In this document: positions 6,691 to 14,443 of the stretch, in pieces
Numbering within the stretch: position 1 is the first letter of the stretch
Layout of the letters: the number at the start of each line of letters is the position of its first letter
From: Desertibaculum subflavum
GTDB lineage: Bacteria; Pseudomonadota; Alphaproteobacteria; Ferrovibrionales; Ferrovibrionaceae
DNA: 45,023 nt
Direction: 5' to 3'
Assembly (NCBI GenBank): GCA_003576705.1
Contig: QOZS01000046.1
Coordinates: forward strand, 1 to 45,023
The notes under the pieces: model-generated
What the model saw: the letters and a program-made list of their open reading frames with translations, nothing else
Told to the model about the DNA's origin: nothing
The model's database searches: none
Program-made: the position numbers and the translations under genes

Positions 6691-7602
6691 ATGAATGGCC
6701 CGCTCCCCTCCCTGCACGGCCTGCGCGCCTTCGAGGCCGCCGCCCGCCTGCAGAGCTTCACCAAAGCGGCCGAGGAACTGGGCGTGACCCAGACCGCGGT
6801 CAGCCACCTGATCCGCCGGCTGGAGGACGAGCTCGGCACCAAGCTGTTCCGCCGCGAAGGCCGACAGATCCGCCTGACCAGCGAGGGCGATCGGCTCTAT
6901 CCCGGCATCCATGCCGCCTTCGACGACATGCGCCGCGCCACCGAGCGCTTCCGCCGCCAGCCGGGGAACCGGCGGCTCACGCTCTCCACCACGCCGGGCT
7001 TCGCGGTGAAGTGGCTGGTGCCGCGGCTGCAGGGCTTCCGCGACAAGCATCCCGGCGTCGATGTGCGGATCGGCACCGGCATGGACCTGGTGGACTTTCG
7101 CCGCGACGAAGTCGATGTCGCGGTCCGCTTCGGCAAGGGCACCTGGCCCGGGCTCCGGGCCGATTTCCTGATGGGCGACAATTTGTTCCCGGTCTGCGCG
7201 CCGAGGCTCGCCAACGGCAACCCGCCGCTGCACCGGCCGGAAGACCTGGCGCGGCATACGCAGATCATCGTCGGATCATTGCAGGACGACTGGCAGCTCT
7301 GGTTCACCGGCGCCGGCATCGCGCCAGTGCGCGGGCGCAACCAGATCTCCTTCGACATGGTGCTGACGGCGATCGAGGCCGCGGTCGACGGGCTCGGCGT
7401 CATGCTCGGGCGCGAACGGTTGCTGGTCGAGGAGCTGGCGACCGGGCGACTGATCGTGCCGTTTGAGGCGCGCATCCCGTCGACCATCGGCTATCACCTC
7501 GTCTCGCCGCTCGAGCTCGCCGACCGGCCGCTGGTGCGCGCCTTCCGCGACTGGATCCTGGAAGCCGCGCGCGAACAGCCGAATATCGATCCCAGGGCGT
7601 GA
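6691..7602 (+). CDS. LysR-family regulator (GcvA-like), second copy type
   Basis: 303 aa. N-terminal HTH in residues about 6-65 (LHGLRAFEAAARLQSFTKAA, VTQTAVSHLIRRLEDELG); effector domain with VKWLVPRLQGFRDKHPGVDV and GLGVMLGRERLL, the GcvA subgroup. It resembles the LysR at 3575-4501 in these same blocks, so the two are probably paralogues. The ATG at 6691 has no properly spaced Shine-Dalgarno; a dyad with a -10-like hexamer ends 7 bases before it, which suggests leaderless translation. The likely target is the divergent DUF1127 gene and itself; the ligand is unknown. Confidence 0.88.
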   Translation: MNGPLPSLHGLRAFEAAARLQSFTKAAEELGVTQTAVSHLIRRLEDELGTKLFRREGRQIRLTSEGDRLYPGIHAAFDDMRRATERFRRQPGNRRLTLSTTPGFAVKWLVPRLQGFRDKHPGVDVRIGTGMDLVDFRRDEVDVAVRFGKGTWPGLRADFLMGDNLFPVCAPRLANGNPPLHRPEDLARHTQIIVGSLQDDWQLWFTGAGIAPVRGRNQISFDMVLTAIEAAVDGLGVMLGRERLLVEELATGRLIVPFEARIPSTIGYHLVSPLELADRPLVRAFRDWILEAAREQPNIDPRA

Positions 7603-7638
7603 CAGGGCGCTACTCGCCGGCCCGACGCCGACCGAGCA

Positions 7639-8040
7639 TCACTTGCTCGGGAAGCCCTCTGGAAATTCTGCGACCTGATCCTTGGGATCGAACCATGGCG
7701 CGGCATCCGAACGCCAGATATGTGCCCTTGGCCGATCGGCGATCGGCGTGTCGAGGCAGCCGAGACGCAGCAGGACATTCGGTTGCGACGGCCGTTCGGC
7801 GACGATCTGCGAGCCGCAGCGTGAGCAGAAGCGGCGGAATTTCCCGGGTGATGATTCGAATTGCGACAGAAGCGCCTCGCCCCTGACCCAGCGGAAATGC
7901 TCCCGCGGCACCGGCATCACGGAGGAGAAGGCGCTGCCATGCGCCTTGCGGCAGGTCGCACAGTGACAATGGACGATCGGCCCTGACGCTACGTCAACCT
8001 GGTAGGCGACGCCCCCGCAGAGGCAGCTTCCGGTCAGCAT
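7639..8040 (-). CDS. GFA-family (CENP-V/GFA domain) zinc protein
   Basis: 133 aa with the Cys pattern of the GFA fold: Cys6 and Cys8 (GSCLCGG), Cys25, Cys27, Cys30 (HCHCATCRKAHGSAF) and Cys72, Cys75 (FCSRCGSQI), the ligands of two zinc ions. The family is named from glutathione-dependent formaldehyde-activating enzyme, but most members have no proven reaction. The ATG at 8040 is preferred over an in-frame TTG nine codons earlier because the family normally begins right at this motif; GAGAAG upstream is a weak ribosome site. It is cytoplasmic and apparently monocistronic, divergent from the acyl-CoA dehydrogenase pair. Confidence 0.87.
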   Translation of the reverse strand: MLTGSCLCGGVAYQVDVASGPIVHCHCATCRKAHGSAFSSVMPVPREHFRWVRGEALLSQFESSPGKFRRFCSRCGSQIVAERPSQPNVLLRLGCLDTPIADRPRAHIWRSDAAPWFDPKDQVAEFPEGFPSK

Positions 8041-8194
8041 CGATAATCTTCTCGCTTTCGGCGGCAATCTGCCACGTGAAATCAGCCATCGCCACGCGTC
8101 CCCCCGGCGCCGCCATCTTGCCTTGAACAGGCCCCCCTCCTACTCTCCGGCCACCTGTGAACGATCATTCGCGTTGCGGGAGGAAGCACGCGCC

Positions 8195-9382
8195 ATGGAC
8201 CTGAGCTTCACGCCGGAAGAGATCGCCTTCCGTGAGGAAGTGCGCAGCTTCATTCGCGACAACCTGCCGGCCGAGCTGCGCCGCAAGGTGGCGCGCGGCG
8301 AGCACCTGGAAAAGGCCGACACGCTCGCCTGGCAGAAGATCCTGCACAAGCGCGGCTGGGGCGCGCCGGCCTGGCCGAAGAAATTCGGCGGCACGGGATG
8401 GACCGCCGCGCAGCGCTACATCTTCGACGAGGAGGTGGCAGCGAACGACTGCCCCGGCCAGCTGCCCTTCGGCATCAGCATGGTGGCGCCCGTCATCTAT
8501 ACCTTCGGCAGCGACGCGCAGAAGGCGCAGCACCTGCCCGGCATCATCGGCGGCGATGTGTGGTGGTGCCAGGGCTATTCCGAGCCTGGCTCGGGCTCGG
8601 ACCTCGCCTCGCTCCGCACCTCGGCGGTCTCGGACGGCGACCACTACGTGGTGAACGGCCACAAGATCTGGACCACCCTCGCCCACTATGCCGACTGGAT
8701 CTTCTGCCTGGTGCGCACCGACCCGAAGGCGAAGCAGCAGGAGGGCATCTCCTTCCTGCTGATCGACATGAACACGCCCGGCATCACGGTGAAGCCGATC
8801 ATCACCATCGACGAGGGCCATTCGGTCAACGAGGTGTTCCTCGACAACGTGCGGGTGCCGAAATCGAACCTGGTCGGCCAGGAGAACAAGGGCTGGACCT
8901 ATGCCAAGTTCCTGCTCGGCCATGAGCGCACCGGCATCGGCATGGTGGCGCAGTCGAAGAAGCGCGTCCGCAAGCTGAAGGAGATCGCCGGCGCCGAGCA
9001 GTCGAACGGCGAGCCGCTGGCGAAAGACACCACGTTCAAGAGCAAGCTGGCGCAGATCGAGGTCGACCTGATGGCGCTGGAGATCTCCAACCTGCGGGTG
9101 CTGGCCGATGCCGCCAAGGGCAAGCCGCCCGGCGCCGAGGCGTCGCTGCTCAAGATCCGCGGCTCCGAGCTCGGCCAGCGCATCACCGAGCTCGCGGTCG
9201 ACGCGCTCGGCTACTACGCCATGCCCTATGGCGGCCGGCACCGCTCCAACGAGCCCTTCATCGGGCCGGAGCACGGCGCCGGCTGGATGCCGGGCTTCCT
9301 CTACGGCCGCACCTACACGATCTATGGCGGCTCCAACGAGATCCAGCGCAACGTCATCGCCAAGATGGTGCTGGGTCTCTAG
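8195..9382 (+). CDS. Acyl-CoA dehydrogenase, large subunit (PimC-like)
   Basis: 395 aa with the three acyl-CoA dehydrogenase domains: helical N-domain (1-125), beta domain with the FAD/substrate motif WCQGYSEPGSGSDLASLRT (124-142), and C-terminal helical domain ending IYGGSNEIQRNVIAKMVL. The MCAD-type base (Glu before GTS) is Gly here; Glu244 in LLGHERTGIGM lies at the alternative base position known from isovaleryl- and long-chain enzymes, so this subunit is probably catalytic. It removes two hydrogens from an acyl-CoA and passes electrons to ETF. The architecture matches the large subunit of R. palustris pimeloyl-CoA dehydrogenase. GGGAGGAA at 8178-8185 fixes the ATG at 8195. The small subunit follows after 33 bases. 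Confidence 0.88.
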   Translation: MDLSFTPEEIAFREEVRSFIRDNLPAELRRKVARGEHLEKADTLAWQKILHKRGWGAPAWPKKFGGTGWTAAQRYIFDEEVAANDCPGQLPFGISMVAPVIYTFGSDAQKAQHLPGIIGGDVWWCQGYSEPGSGSDLASLRTSAVSDGDHYVVNGHKIWTTLAHYADWIFCLVRTDPKAKQQEGISFLLIDMNTPGITVKPIITIDEGHSVNEVFLDNVRVPKSNLVGQENKGWTYAKFLLGHERTGIGMVAQSKKRVRKLKEIAGAEQSNGEPLAKDTTFKSKLAQIEVDLMALEISNLRVLADAAKGKPPGAEASLLKIRGSELGQRITELAVDALGYYAMPYGGRHRSNEPFIGPEHGAGWMPGFLYGRTYTIYGGSNEIQRNVIAKMVLGL

Positions 9383-9415
9383 AACGACGAAAGATTCGGC
9401 GGGAGAACGAACAAG

Positions 9416-10543
9416 ATGGATTTTTCACTGAGCGACATCCAGCAGCAGCTGCAGGACAGCGTGCTGCGCTTCGTGCGCGACCAGTATGCCTTCGAGTCCT
9501 GGCGCAAGGTGGTCGCCACCGAGAAGGGCTTCAAGGACGAGAACTGGAAGCAGATGGCGGAGCTCGGCTGGCTCGGTGTCGCCGTGCCGGAGGATTTCGG
9601 CGGCCTGGGCGGCGGGCCGATCGACACCGCCGTGATCATGGAAGGCTTCGGCCGCGGCCTGGTGGCCGAGCCCTATCTGACGACGGCGGTGATCGGCGGC
9701 AACTTCCTGGCCAAGGGCGGCAGCGACGCGGTGAAGCAGGAGCTGCTGCCGAAGCTGGTGGAAGGCAATCTCAAGCTCGCCTTCGCGCAGGCCGAGCCGA
9801 CCTCGCGCTTCAACCTCGCCGATGTGCAGACCACGGCGAAGAAATCCGGCAGCGACTGGACGCTGGACGGCCAGAAGGCGGTCGTGTTCGACGCACCTTC
9901 CGCCGACAAGCTGATCGTCACCGCGCGCACCGCCGGCACCCGCTTCGACAAGAACGGCATCACTGTGTTCCTGGTCGATCGCAAGGCACCGGGCGTCACG
10001 CTCCGCGAGTACCGCACGCTGGACAACCGCCGCGGCGCCGAGGTGGCGCTGAAGGGCGTGAAGGTCGGCGCCGATGCCGTGCTCGGCAAGGCCGATAACG
10101 GCCTCGCTCTGGTCGAGGAGGTGGTCGACTACGCGATCTCGGCGCTGGCCGCCGAGGCGGTCGGCTGCATGCAGGTGCTGTGCGACACCACCAACGAGTA
10201 TCTAAAGACGCGCAAGCAGTTCGGACGCCCGATCGGCGACTTCCAAGTGCTGCAGCATCGCATGGTCGACATGTGGATCAACCTGGAGCAGGCGCGCTCG
10301 ATGAGCCTGATGGCGTCGATGAAGCTCGACGACGCGGCCGAGCGGCCGAAGGCACTTGCGGCGACCAAGACGCAGATCGGCCAGGCCGGGCGCTTCGTCG
10401 GCTATCAGTCGATCCAGCTGCATGGCGGCATGGGCATGACCGACGAGCTGAATGTCGGCCATTACGTGAAGCGCCTGCTCGCCATCGACACCATGTTCGG
10501 CCCCGCCGACCACCACCTGCAGCGCTTCGCGCAGATGGGGTGA
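9416..10543 (+). CDS. Acyl-CoA dehydrogenase, small subunit (PimD-like)
   Basis: 375 aa, acyl-CoA dehydrogenase fold with KTRKQFGRPIGDFQVLQHRM (residues about 263-282), the FAD-contact segment, and QLHGGMGMTDELNVGHYVKR near the C-terminus. Compared with the large subunit, the Glu244 position falls on Ala (VVDYAISALA) and the C-terminal Glu is also absent (TMFGPADHHLQR), so it appears to lack a catalytic base and should act as the partner of a heteromeric enzyme. GGGAG at 9401-9405 precedes the ATG. A strong terminator follows the stop by about 20 bases, so the two subunits form a closed operon for degradation of a dicarboxylic or cyclic acyl-CoA (inferred from PimCD). Confidence 0.87.
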   Translation: MDFSLSDIQQQLQDSVLRFVRDQYAFESWRKVVATEKGFKDENWKQMAELGWLGVAVPEDFGGLGGGPIDTAVIMEGFGRGLVAEPYLTTAVIGGNFLAKGGSDAVKQELLPKLVEGNLKLAFAQAEPTSRFNLADVQTTAKKSGSDWTLDGQKAVVFDAPSADKLIVTARTAGTRFDKNGITVFLVDRKAPGVTLREYRTLDNRRGAEVALKGVKVGADAVLGKADNGLALVEEVVDYAISALAAEAVGCMQVLCDTTNEYLKTRKQFGRPIGDFQVLQHRMVDMWINLEQARSMSLMASMKLDDAAERPKALAATKTQIGQAGRFVGYQSIQLHGGMGMTDELNVGHYVKRLLAIDTMFGPADHHLQRFAQMG

Positions 10544-10564
10544 GCGGATCGCCGATCCCGACCC

Positions 10565-10596
10565 AGGGCCGCGACGCCGATCGCGGCCCTTTTTTT
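10565..10596 (+). terminator. Rho-independent terminator after the acyl-CoA dehydrogenase operon
   Basis: AGGGCCGCGA (10565-10574) and TCGCGGCCCT (10581-10590) form a perfect 10-bp stem with a 6-nt loop, followed by T at 10590-10596. This is the clearest intrinsic terminator in the window. The convergent methyltransferase gene ends four bases later at 10600; on that strand there is no T-tract, so it serves the plus strand. Confidence 0.93.
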
Positions 10597-10599
10597 CAC

Positions 10600-11415
10600 C
10601 TAGCCCGGCTTCGCCGCCGTGATCACCAGGCAGGGAAAGCGGAGCTCGATGCGGTCGCCGCGGCGGTAGGTCTCCGCCTTCTCCACGATCGCTTGCTTGA
10701 TTCGCTGTTGCGCCTCCGGCGTCTGCGCGTCGATCAGCATCGGGGTGCGCACGAAGGCGCGGTCGATCATGGCGAGCAGATCGCTGCCCTGCGTGCCGGT
10801 CCACAGGCAGTCGTGCCGGCGCGACGCGATACCGGCGAAGCCCGCGGCGGTCAGCGCACGCTCGGCCTCGCCCAGATCGGCGAAGCGGAACGGCGAAGGC
10901 GCCGGCGGCAGGCTGACATCGCGGGAGCCATGCTCGCGGATCGCCGGACCGACGATGCGCATCAGGTCGAAGCCCTGATCCGGCGGCAGCCAGACCGTGA
11001 AGGCGAAGCGGCCGGCGGGCCGGAGCACGCGGAACACCTCGCGCAGGCCGGCCTCAGGGTCGCTCAGATGCAGCAGGCCGAAGGACATGGTGACGGCATC
11101 AAAGCTCGCGTCGGCAAAGGCCAGTCGCTCGGCATCGCCTTCGGAAAAGGCAATGTCGGGGAAACTGCGCTGTGCCGCCGCCACCATCGTGGGCGCGAAA
11201 TCGACTCCACGGGCGAGCGCGCCGCGCATGGCCGCCGCTTTGGCGAGATGCCCGGTGCCGGAGCAGATATCCAGGAACGTCCTGCCGGGCAGTCCATCGC
11301 CAAGCGCGTCGAGGATCGGCCCGATCGCCTGGCGCGTCACCGGCGCGAACCAATCATCATAGGCGGCGGCGCCGCGGGTCCAGCCGGTCTGTTCCAGATC
11401 CTTGAACGATGTCAT
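10600..11415 (-). CDS. Class I SAM-dependent methyltransferase
   Basis: 271 aa. Motif I is FLDICSGTGHLAKAA (residues 47-61), followed by GVDFAPTMVAAAQ (motif II region), SEGDAERLAFADASFDAVTM and LREVFRVLRPAGRFAFTVW (post-motif III), all typical of the UbiE/Methyltransf_11 class acting on small molecules or lipids. The ATG at 11415 is chosen over an in-frame earlier codon because GGGAGGAAGG lies directly upstream. No signal peptide or membrane segment is seen, so it should be cytosolic. It is divergent from the TRAP operon and tail-to-tail with the acyl-CoA dehydrogenase operon; the substrate cannot be inferred from context. Confidence 0.86.
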   Translation of the reverse strand: MTSFKDLEQTGWTRGAAAYDDWFAPVTRQAIGPILDALGDGLPGRTFLDICSGTGHLAKAAAMRGALARGVDFAPTMVAAAQRSFPDIAFSEGDAERLAFADASFDAVTMSFGLLHLSDPEAGLREVFRVLRPAGRFAFTVWLPPDQGFDLMRIVGPAIREHGSRDVSLPPAPSPFRFADLGEAERALTAAGFAGIASRRHDCLWTGTQGSDLLAMIDRAFVRTPMLIDAQTPEAQQRIKQAIVEKAETYRRGDRIELRFPCLVITAAKPG

Positions 11416-11521
11416 CCTTCCTCCCTTGAATCCATGTCGGCCGATTGCCGCACTTGTTGGCCCACCCAACAAACTGGGCTAGGATGCGCATCAGAGCGTG
11501 ACACCAGGGGAGGTTTCCACA

Positions 11522-12568
11522 ATGACGATCGCTCGTCGCCGTTTTCTGACCACGGCCGGCGCCGTGCTGGCCGCGCCCGCCATCATCAAGAGCGCGCGCG
11601 CGCAGGCGCAGGTGACGTTGAAGCTGCACCACTTCCTGCCGGCGGTGTCCAATGTGCACACCAAGTTCCTGGTGCCCTGGACCAAGAAGGTGGAGACGGA
11701 AACGGGCGGCAAGCTGAAGATCGACATCTTCCCGTCCATGCAGCTCGGCGGCGCGCCGCCGCAGCTCTACGACCAGGCGCGCGACGGCGTCGCCGACATC
11801 ATCTGGACCCTGCCCGGCAACACGCCCGGCCGCTTCCCCGGGGTCGAGGTGTTCGAGCTGCCGTTCATCGCGGCGAAGCGCTCCGCCCCGAACGCCAAGG
11901 CGGTGCAGGAATTCTACGAGACGCATCTGCGCGACGAATTCAAGGAGACGCACCCGATCACCGTCTGGGCGCATGACCATGGCCTGATCCATGCCAATCG
12001 TCAGGTCAAGACGATGGACGACCTGAAGGGTCTCAAGGTGCGCTCGCCGACCCGGCTGGCCGGCGAGGCGCTGAAGGCGCTCGGCGCGACCGGCATCCCG
12101 ATGCCGATCCCGCAGGTGCCGGAGGCGCTGGCGCAGAAGGTGATCGACGGCTGCGTGGTGCCGTGGGAAGTCGTGCCGGCGATCAAGGTGCACGAGCTGG
12201 TCAAGTTCCACACCGAGATCCCGGGCTCGCCGACGCTCTACACGGCGACCTTCGTGCTGACCATGAACAAGGCCAAGTACGCCGCGCTGCCGGCCGACCT
12301 GAAGAAGGTGCTGGACGCCAATTCGGGCCAGACCGCCGCTACCATGGCGGCCCGTGTCTGGGACGAGCAGGCGAGCGTGGTCGAGGAGATGGTGAAGAAG
12401 CGCGGCAACACGGTCTCGACCATCAGCGCCGAGGAAGCCGCGAAATGGCGCAAGACGACCGCGCCGGTCTGGGACGCATGGACCAAGCAGGTCAAGGAAC
12501 GCGGCCTGGACGGCGCCAAGATGATCGAGAATGCCAAGGCGCTGATCGCCAAGTACGAGAAGGCGTGA
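11522..12568 (+). CDS. dctP: TRAP transporter solute-binding protein, DctP family
   Basis: 348 aa. A Tat-type signal (ARRRFLTTAGAVLAAPAII, residues 4-22) ends at ARAQA near residue 29, so the protein is exported folded to the periplasm. The mature part has the DctP fold with IDIFPSMQLGGAPPQLYDQA (67-86) and the conserved Arg174 in LKGLKVRSP, which pairs with the ligand carboxylate in this family. It binds an organic acid and delivers it to DctQM. GGGGAGG at 11505-11511 sets the ATG at 11522. dctQ and dctM follow. The ligand is not fixed by sequence; alanine dehydrogenase directly downstream hints at a 2-oxo or amino acid. Confidence 0.92.
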   Translation: MTIARRRFLTTAGAVLAAPAIIKSARAQAQVTLKLHHFLPAVSNVHTKFLVPWTKKVETETGGKLKIDIFPSMQLGGAPPQLYDQARDGVADIIWTLPGNTPGRFPGVEVFELPFIAAKRSAPNAKAVQEFYETHLRDEFKETHPITVWAHDHGLIHANRQVKTMDDLKGLKVRSPTRLAGEALKALGATGIPMPIPQVPEALAQKVIDGCVVPWEVVPAIKVHELVKFHTEIPGSPTLYTATFVLTMNKAKYAALPADLKKVLDANSGQTAATMAARVWDEQASVVEEMVKKRGNTVSTISAEEAAKWRKTTAPVWDAWTKQVKERGLDGAKMIENAKALIAKYEKA

Positions 12569-12626
12569 CGTTCTGCAAGGCAAGGCATAATCCTCCCCTG
12601 CTCCCGGGCGGGGGAGGCTTCCTGCA

Positions 12627-13094
12627 GTGATCTTCTCGCGCTTCGTTCATGCGCTGGCGCTGGCCGGCGGCGGCGTCATGCTGGCGGCGGCGCTGGTCGT
12701 CGTGGTCAGCGTGGGCCTGCGCTGGTTCGCCGGATCGCCGATCAGCGGCGATTACGAGATCGTGCAGGTGGCGACCGCGATCGCCGCCTTCGCCTTCCTG
12801 CCCTATTGCCAGCTTCGGCGCGGCAACATCGTGGTCGATACCTTCACCACGCGTCTGCCGGCGGGCGTGCAGCGCGCATTAGATGCGCTGTGGGATCTGG
12901 TCTACCTGATCGCCGCGGGCATCATCGCCTGGCGGCTCGCCATCGGCGGCTATGACGCGATCCGTTCCCATACCGTGTCGATGATCCTGGCCCTGCCGAC
13001 CGGCTGGGCGATCCTGGCCACATCGGCGCTGGCCGGCGTGCTCTGCCTGGTCGCCGGTGTCACCCTGCTTCGATTGATCCGGGGCTGGCGGTGA
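12627..13094 (+). CDS. dctQ: TRAP transporter small permease, DctQ family
   Basis: 155 aa with four membrane segments (residues about 8-33, 45-62, 85-107, 122-148) and the family words QVATAIAAFAFLPYCQLRRG NIVVD around the second helix. It is the small integral-membrane subunit that partners DctM. The start is GTG at 12627, preceded by GGGGAGG at 12611-12617. Its TGA overlaps the dctM GTG (GTGA, 13091-13094), so the two are translationally coupled. Confidence 0.92.
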   Translation: MIFSRFVHALALAGGGVMLAAALVVVVSVGLRWFAGSPISGDYEIVQVATAIAAFAFLPYCQLRRGNIVVDTFTTRLPAGVQRALDALWDLVYLIAAGIIAWRLAIGGYDAIRSHTVSMILALPTGWAILATSALAGVLCLVAGVTLLRLIRGWR

Positions 13095-14410
13095 GCGGCC
13101 TCGCTGTCGGCGGCATCGGCTTCGCCGGCATGCTGGCGCTGATCGCGCTGCGCATGCCGGTCGGCCTTGCCATGCTGGTCGCCGGCAGCCTCGGCTATGC
13201 CTACATGACGAGCTGGGACATCTTCCTCAATTTCATCAAGTCGACGCCCTATCACCTGTTCTCCAACTACACGCTGTCCGTCATTCCGCTGTTCGTGCTG
13301 ATGGGCGCGCTGGCGGAGCGCGGCGGCCAATCGGCCAACCTGTTCCGCGCCGCCGCCGCGCTGGTCGGCCGGGTGCGCGGCGGGCTCGCCATGGCGGTGA
13401 TCTGGGCGGCGACGGTGTTCGGCGCGATCTGCGGCTCCTCGGTGGCGACCACGGCAACCTTCGGCCGCGCCGTGCTGCCGGAGCTTCGGCGCTATCGCTA
13501 CGAGCCCGGCCTCGCCACCGGCACGATTGCGATCTCAGGCGTGCTCGGCATCCTGATCCCGCCTTCGATCATCATCGTGGTCTATGCCATCACCACCGAG
13601 CAGAACATCGTCAAGCTGTTCCTGGCGGCACTGATCCCCGGCATCCTGGCGACGCTGTTCTATTGCGGCGCCGTGATCTGGACAGTGCGGCGCAACCCCG
13701 AGAGCGCGCCGCTGCAGGAGCCGGCACCGCGCGGCACCCGTCGTGCCACCTTGCGGCGCGTCTGGCCGCTGGTGCTGGTGATCGTGGGCGCGCTCGGCGG
13801 CATCTATGGCGGCGTCTTCACCGCGACCGAAGGTGCGGCGGTCGGCACGGTGGCCATGCTGCTGGTGGCGCTGGCCCAGCGCGAGCTGAGCTGGGCGGGC
13901 TTCGCCACCAGCCTGAGCAACACCGCCGAGACGACGGCGATGATCTTCCTGATCCTGCTCGGTGCCGCGGTGTTCAACGCCTTTCTCGGCCTGACGCAGA
14001 TGCCCGAGCAGGTGGCGCAGCTGGTCGCCGGATCGGGCCTGCCGGCCTACGGCGTCCTGGTGGCGCTGCTCGTCATCTACATCCTGCTCGGCGCCGTGAT
14101 GGACGAGCTCGCCATGATCCTGCTCACGCTGCCGATCTTCTTTCCCGTGGTGGTGGCACTCGATTTCGGGCTCCGGCCCGACGAGGTGGCGATCTGGTTC
14201 GGCGTGCTGGTGCTGGTGGTCGTGGGCATCGGCCTTGCGGCGCCGCCGATCGGCATGAACGTCTTCGTGGTCAGCGCCATTGCGGCCGACGTGCCGATCG
14301 CCACCACCTATCGCGGCGTGCTGCCCTTCATCGCCGCCGACATCATCCGCCTTGCCATCCTGGTCGCCTTTCCCTGGCTCTCCCTGGTGCTGGTGCGCTG
14401 GCTCGCCTGA
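13091..14410 (+). CDS. dctM: TRAP transporter large permease, DctM family
   Basis: 439 aa, about 12 membrane segments, the normal DctM size. Typical segments are ALIALRMPVGLAMLVAGSLG (residues 17-36), the GSSVATTATFGRAVLPELRR loop (116-135), SGVLGILIPPSIIIVVYAI, and LVVVGIGLAAPPIGMNVFVV near the end. It forms the sodium-coupled translocation channel with DctQ. GTG start, overlapping dctQ by four bases. Alanine dehydrogenase begins 33 bases downstream with its own good ribosome site, so it is probably part of the same transcript. Confidence 0.93.
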   Translation: MSGLAVGGIGFAGMLALIALRMPVGLAMLVAGSLGYAYMTSWDIFLNFIKSTPYHLFSNYTLSVIPLFVLMGALAERGGQSANLFRAAAALVGRVRGGLAMAVIWAATVFGAICGSSVATTATFGRAVLPELRRYRYEPGLATGTIAISGVLGILIPPSIIIVVYAITTEQNIVKLFLAALIPGILATLFYCGAVIWTVRRNPESAPLQEPAPRGTRRATLRRVWPLVLVIVGALGGIYGGVFTATEGAAVGTVAMLLVALAQRELSWAGFATSLSNTAETTAMIFLILLGAAVFNAFLGLTQMPEQVAQLVAGSGLPAYGVLVALLVIYILLGAVMDELAMILLTLPIFFPVVVALDFGLRPDEVAIWFGVLVLVVVGIGLAAPPIGMNVFVVSAIAADVPIATTYRGVLPFIAADIIRLAILVAFPWLSLVLVRWLA

Positions 14411-14443
14411 GGCGGTACTGTCGCCGCATCCAGGAGGCCTCAG

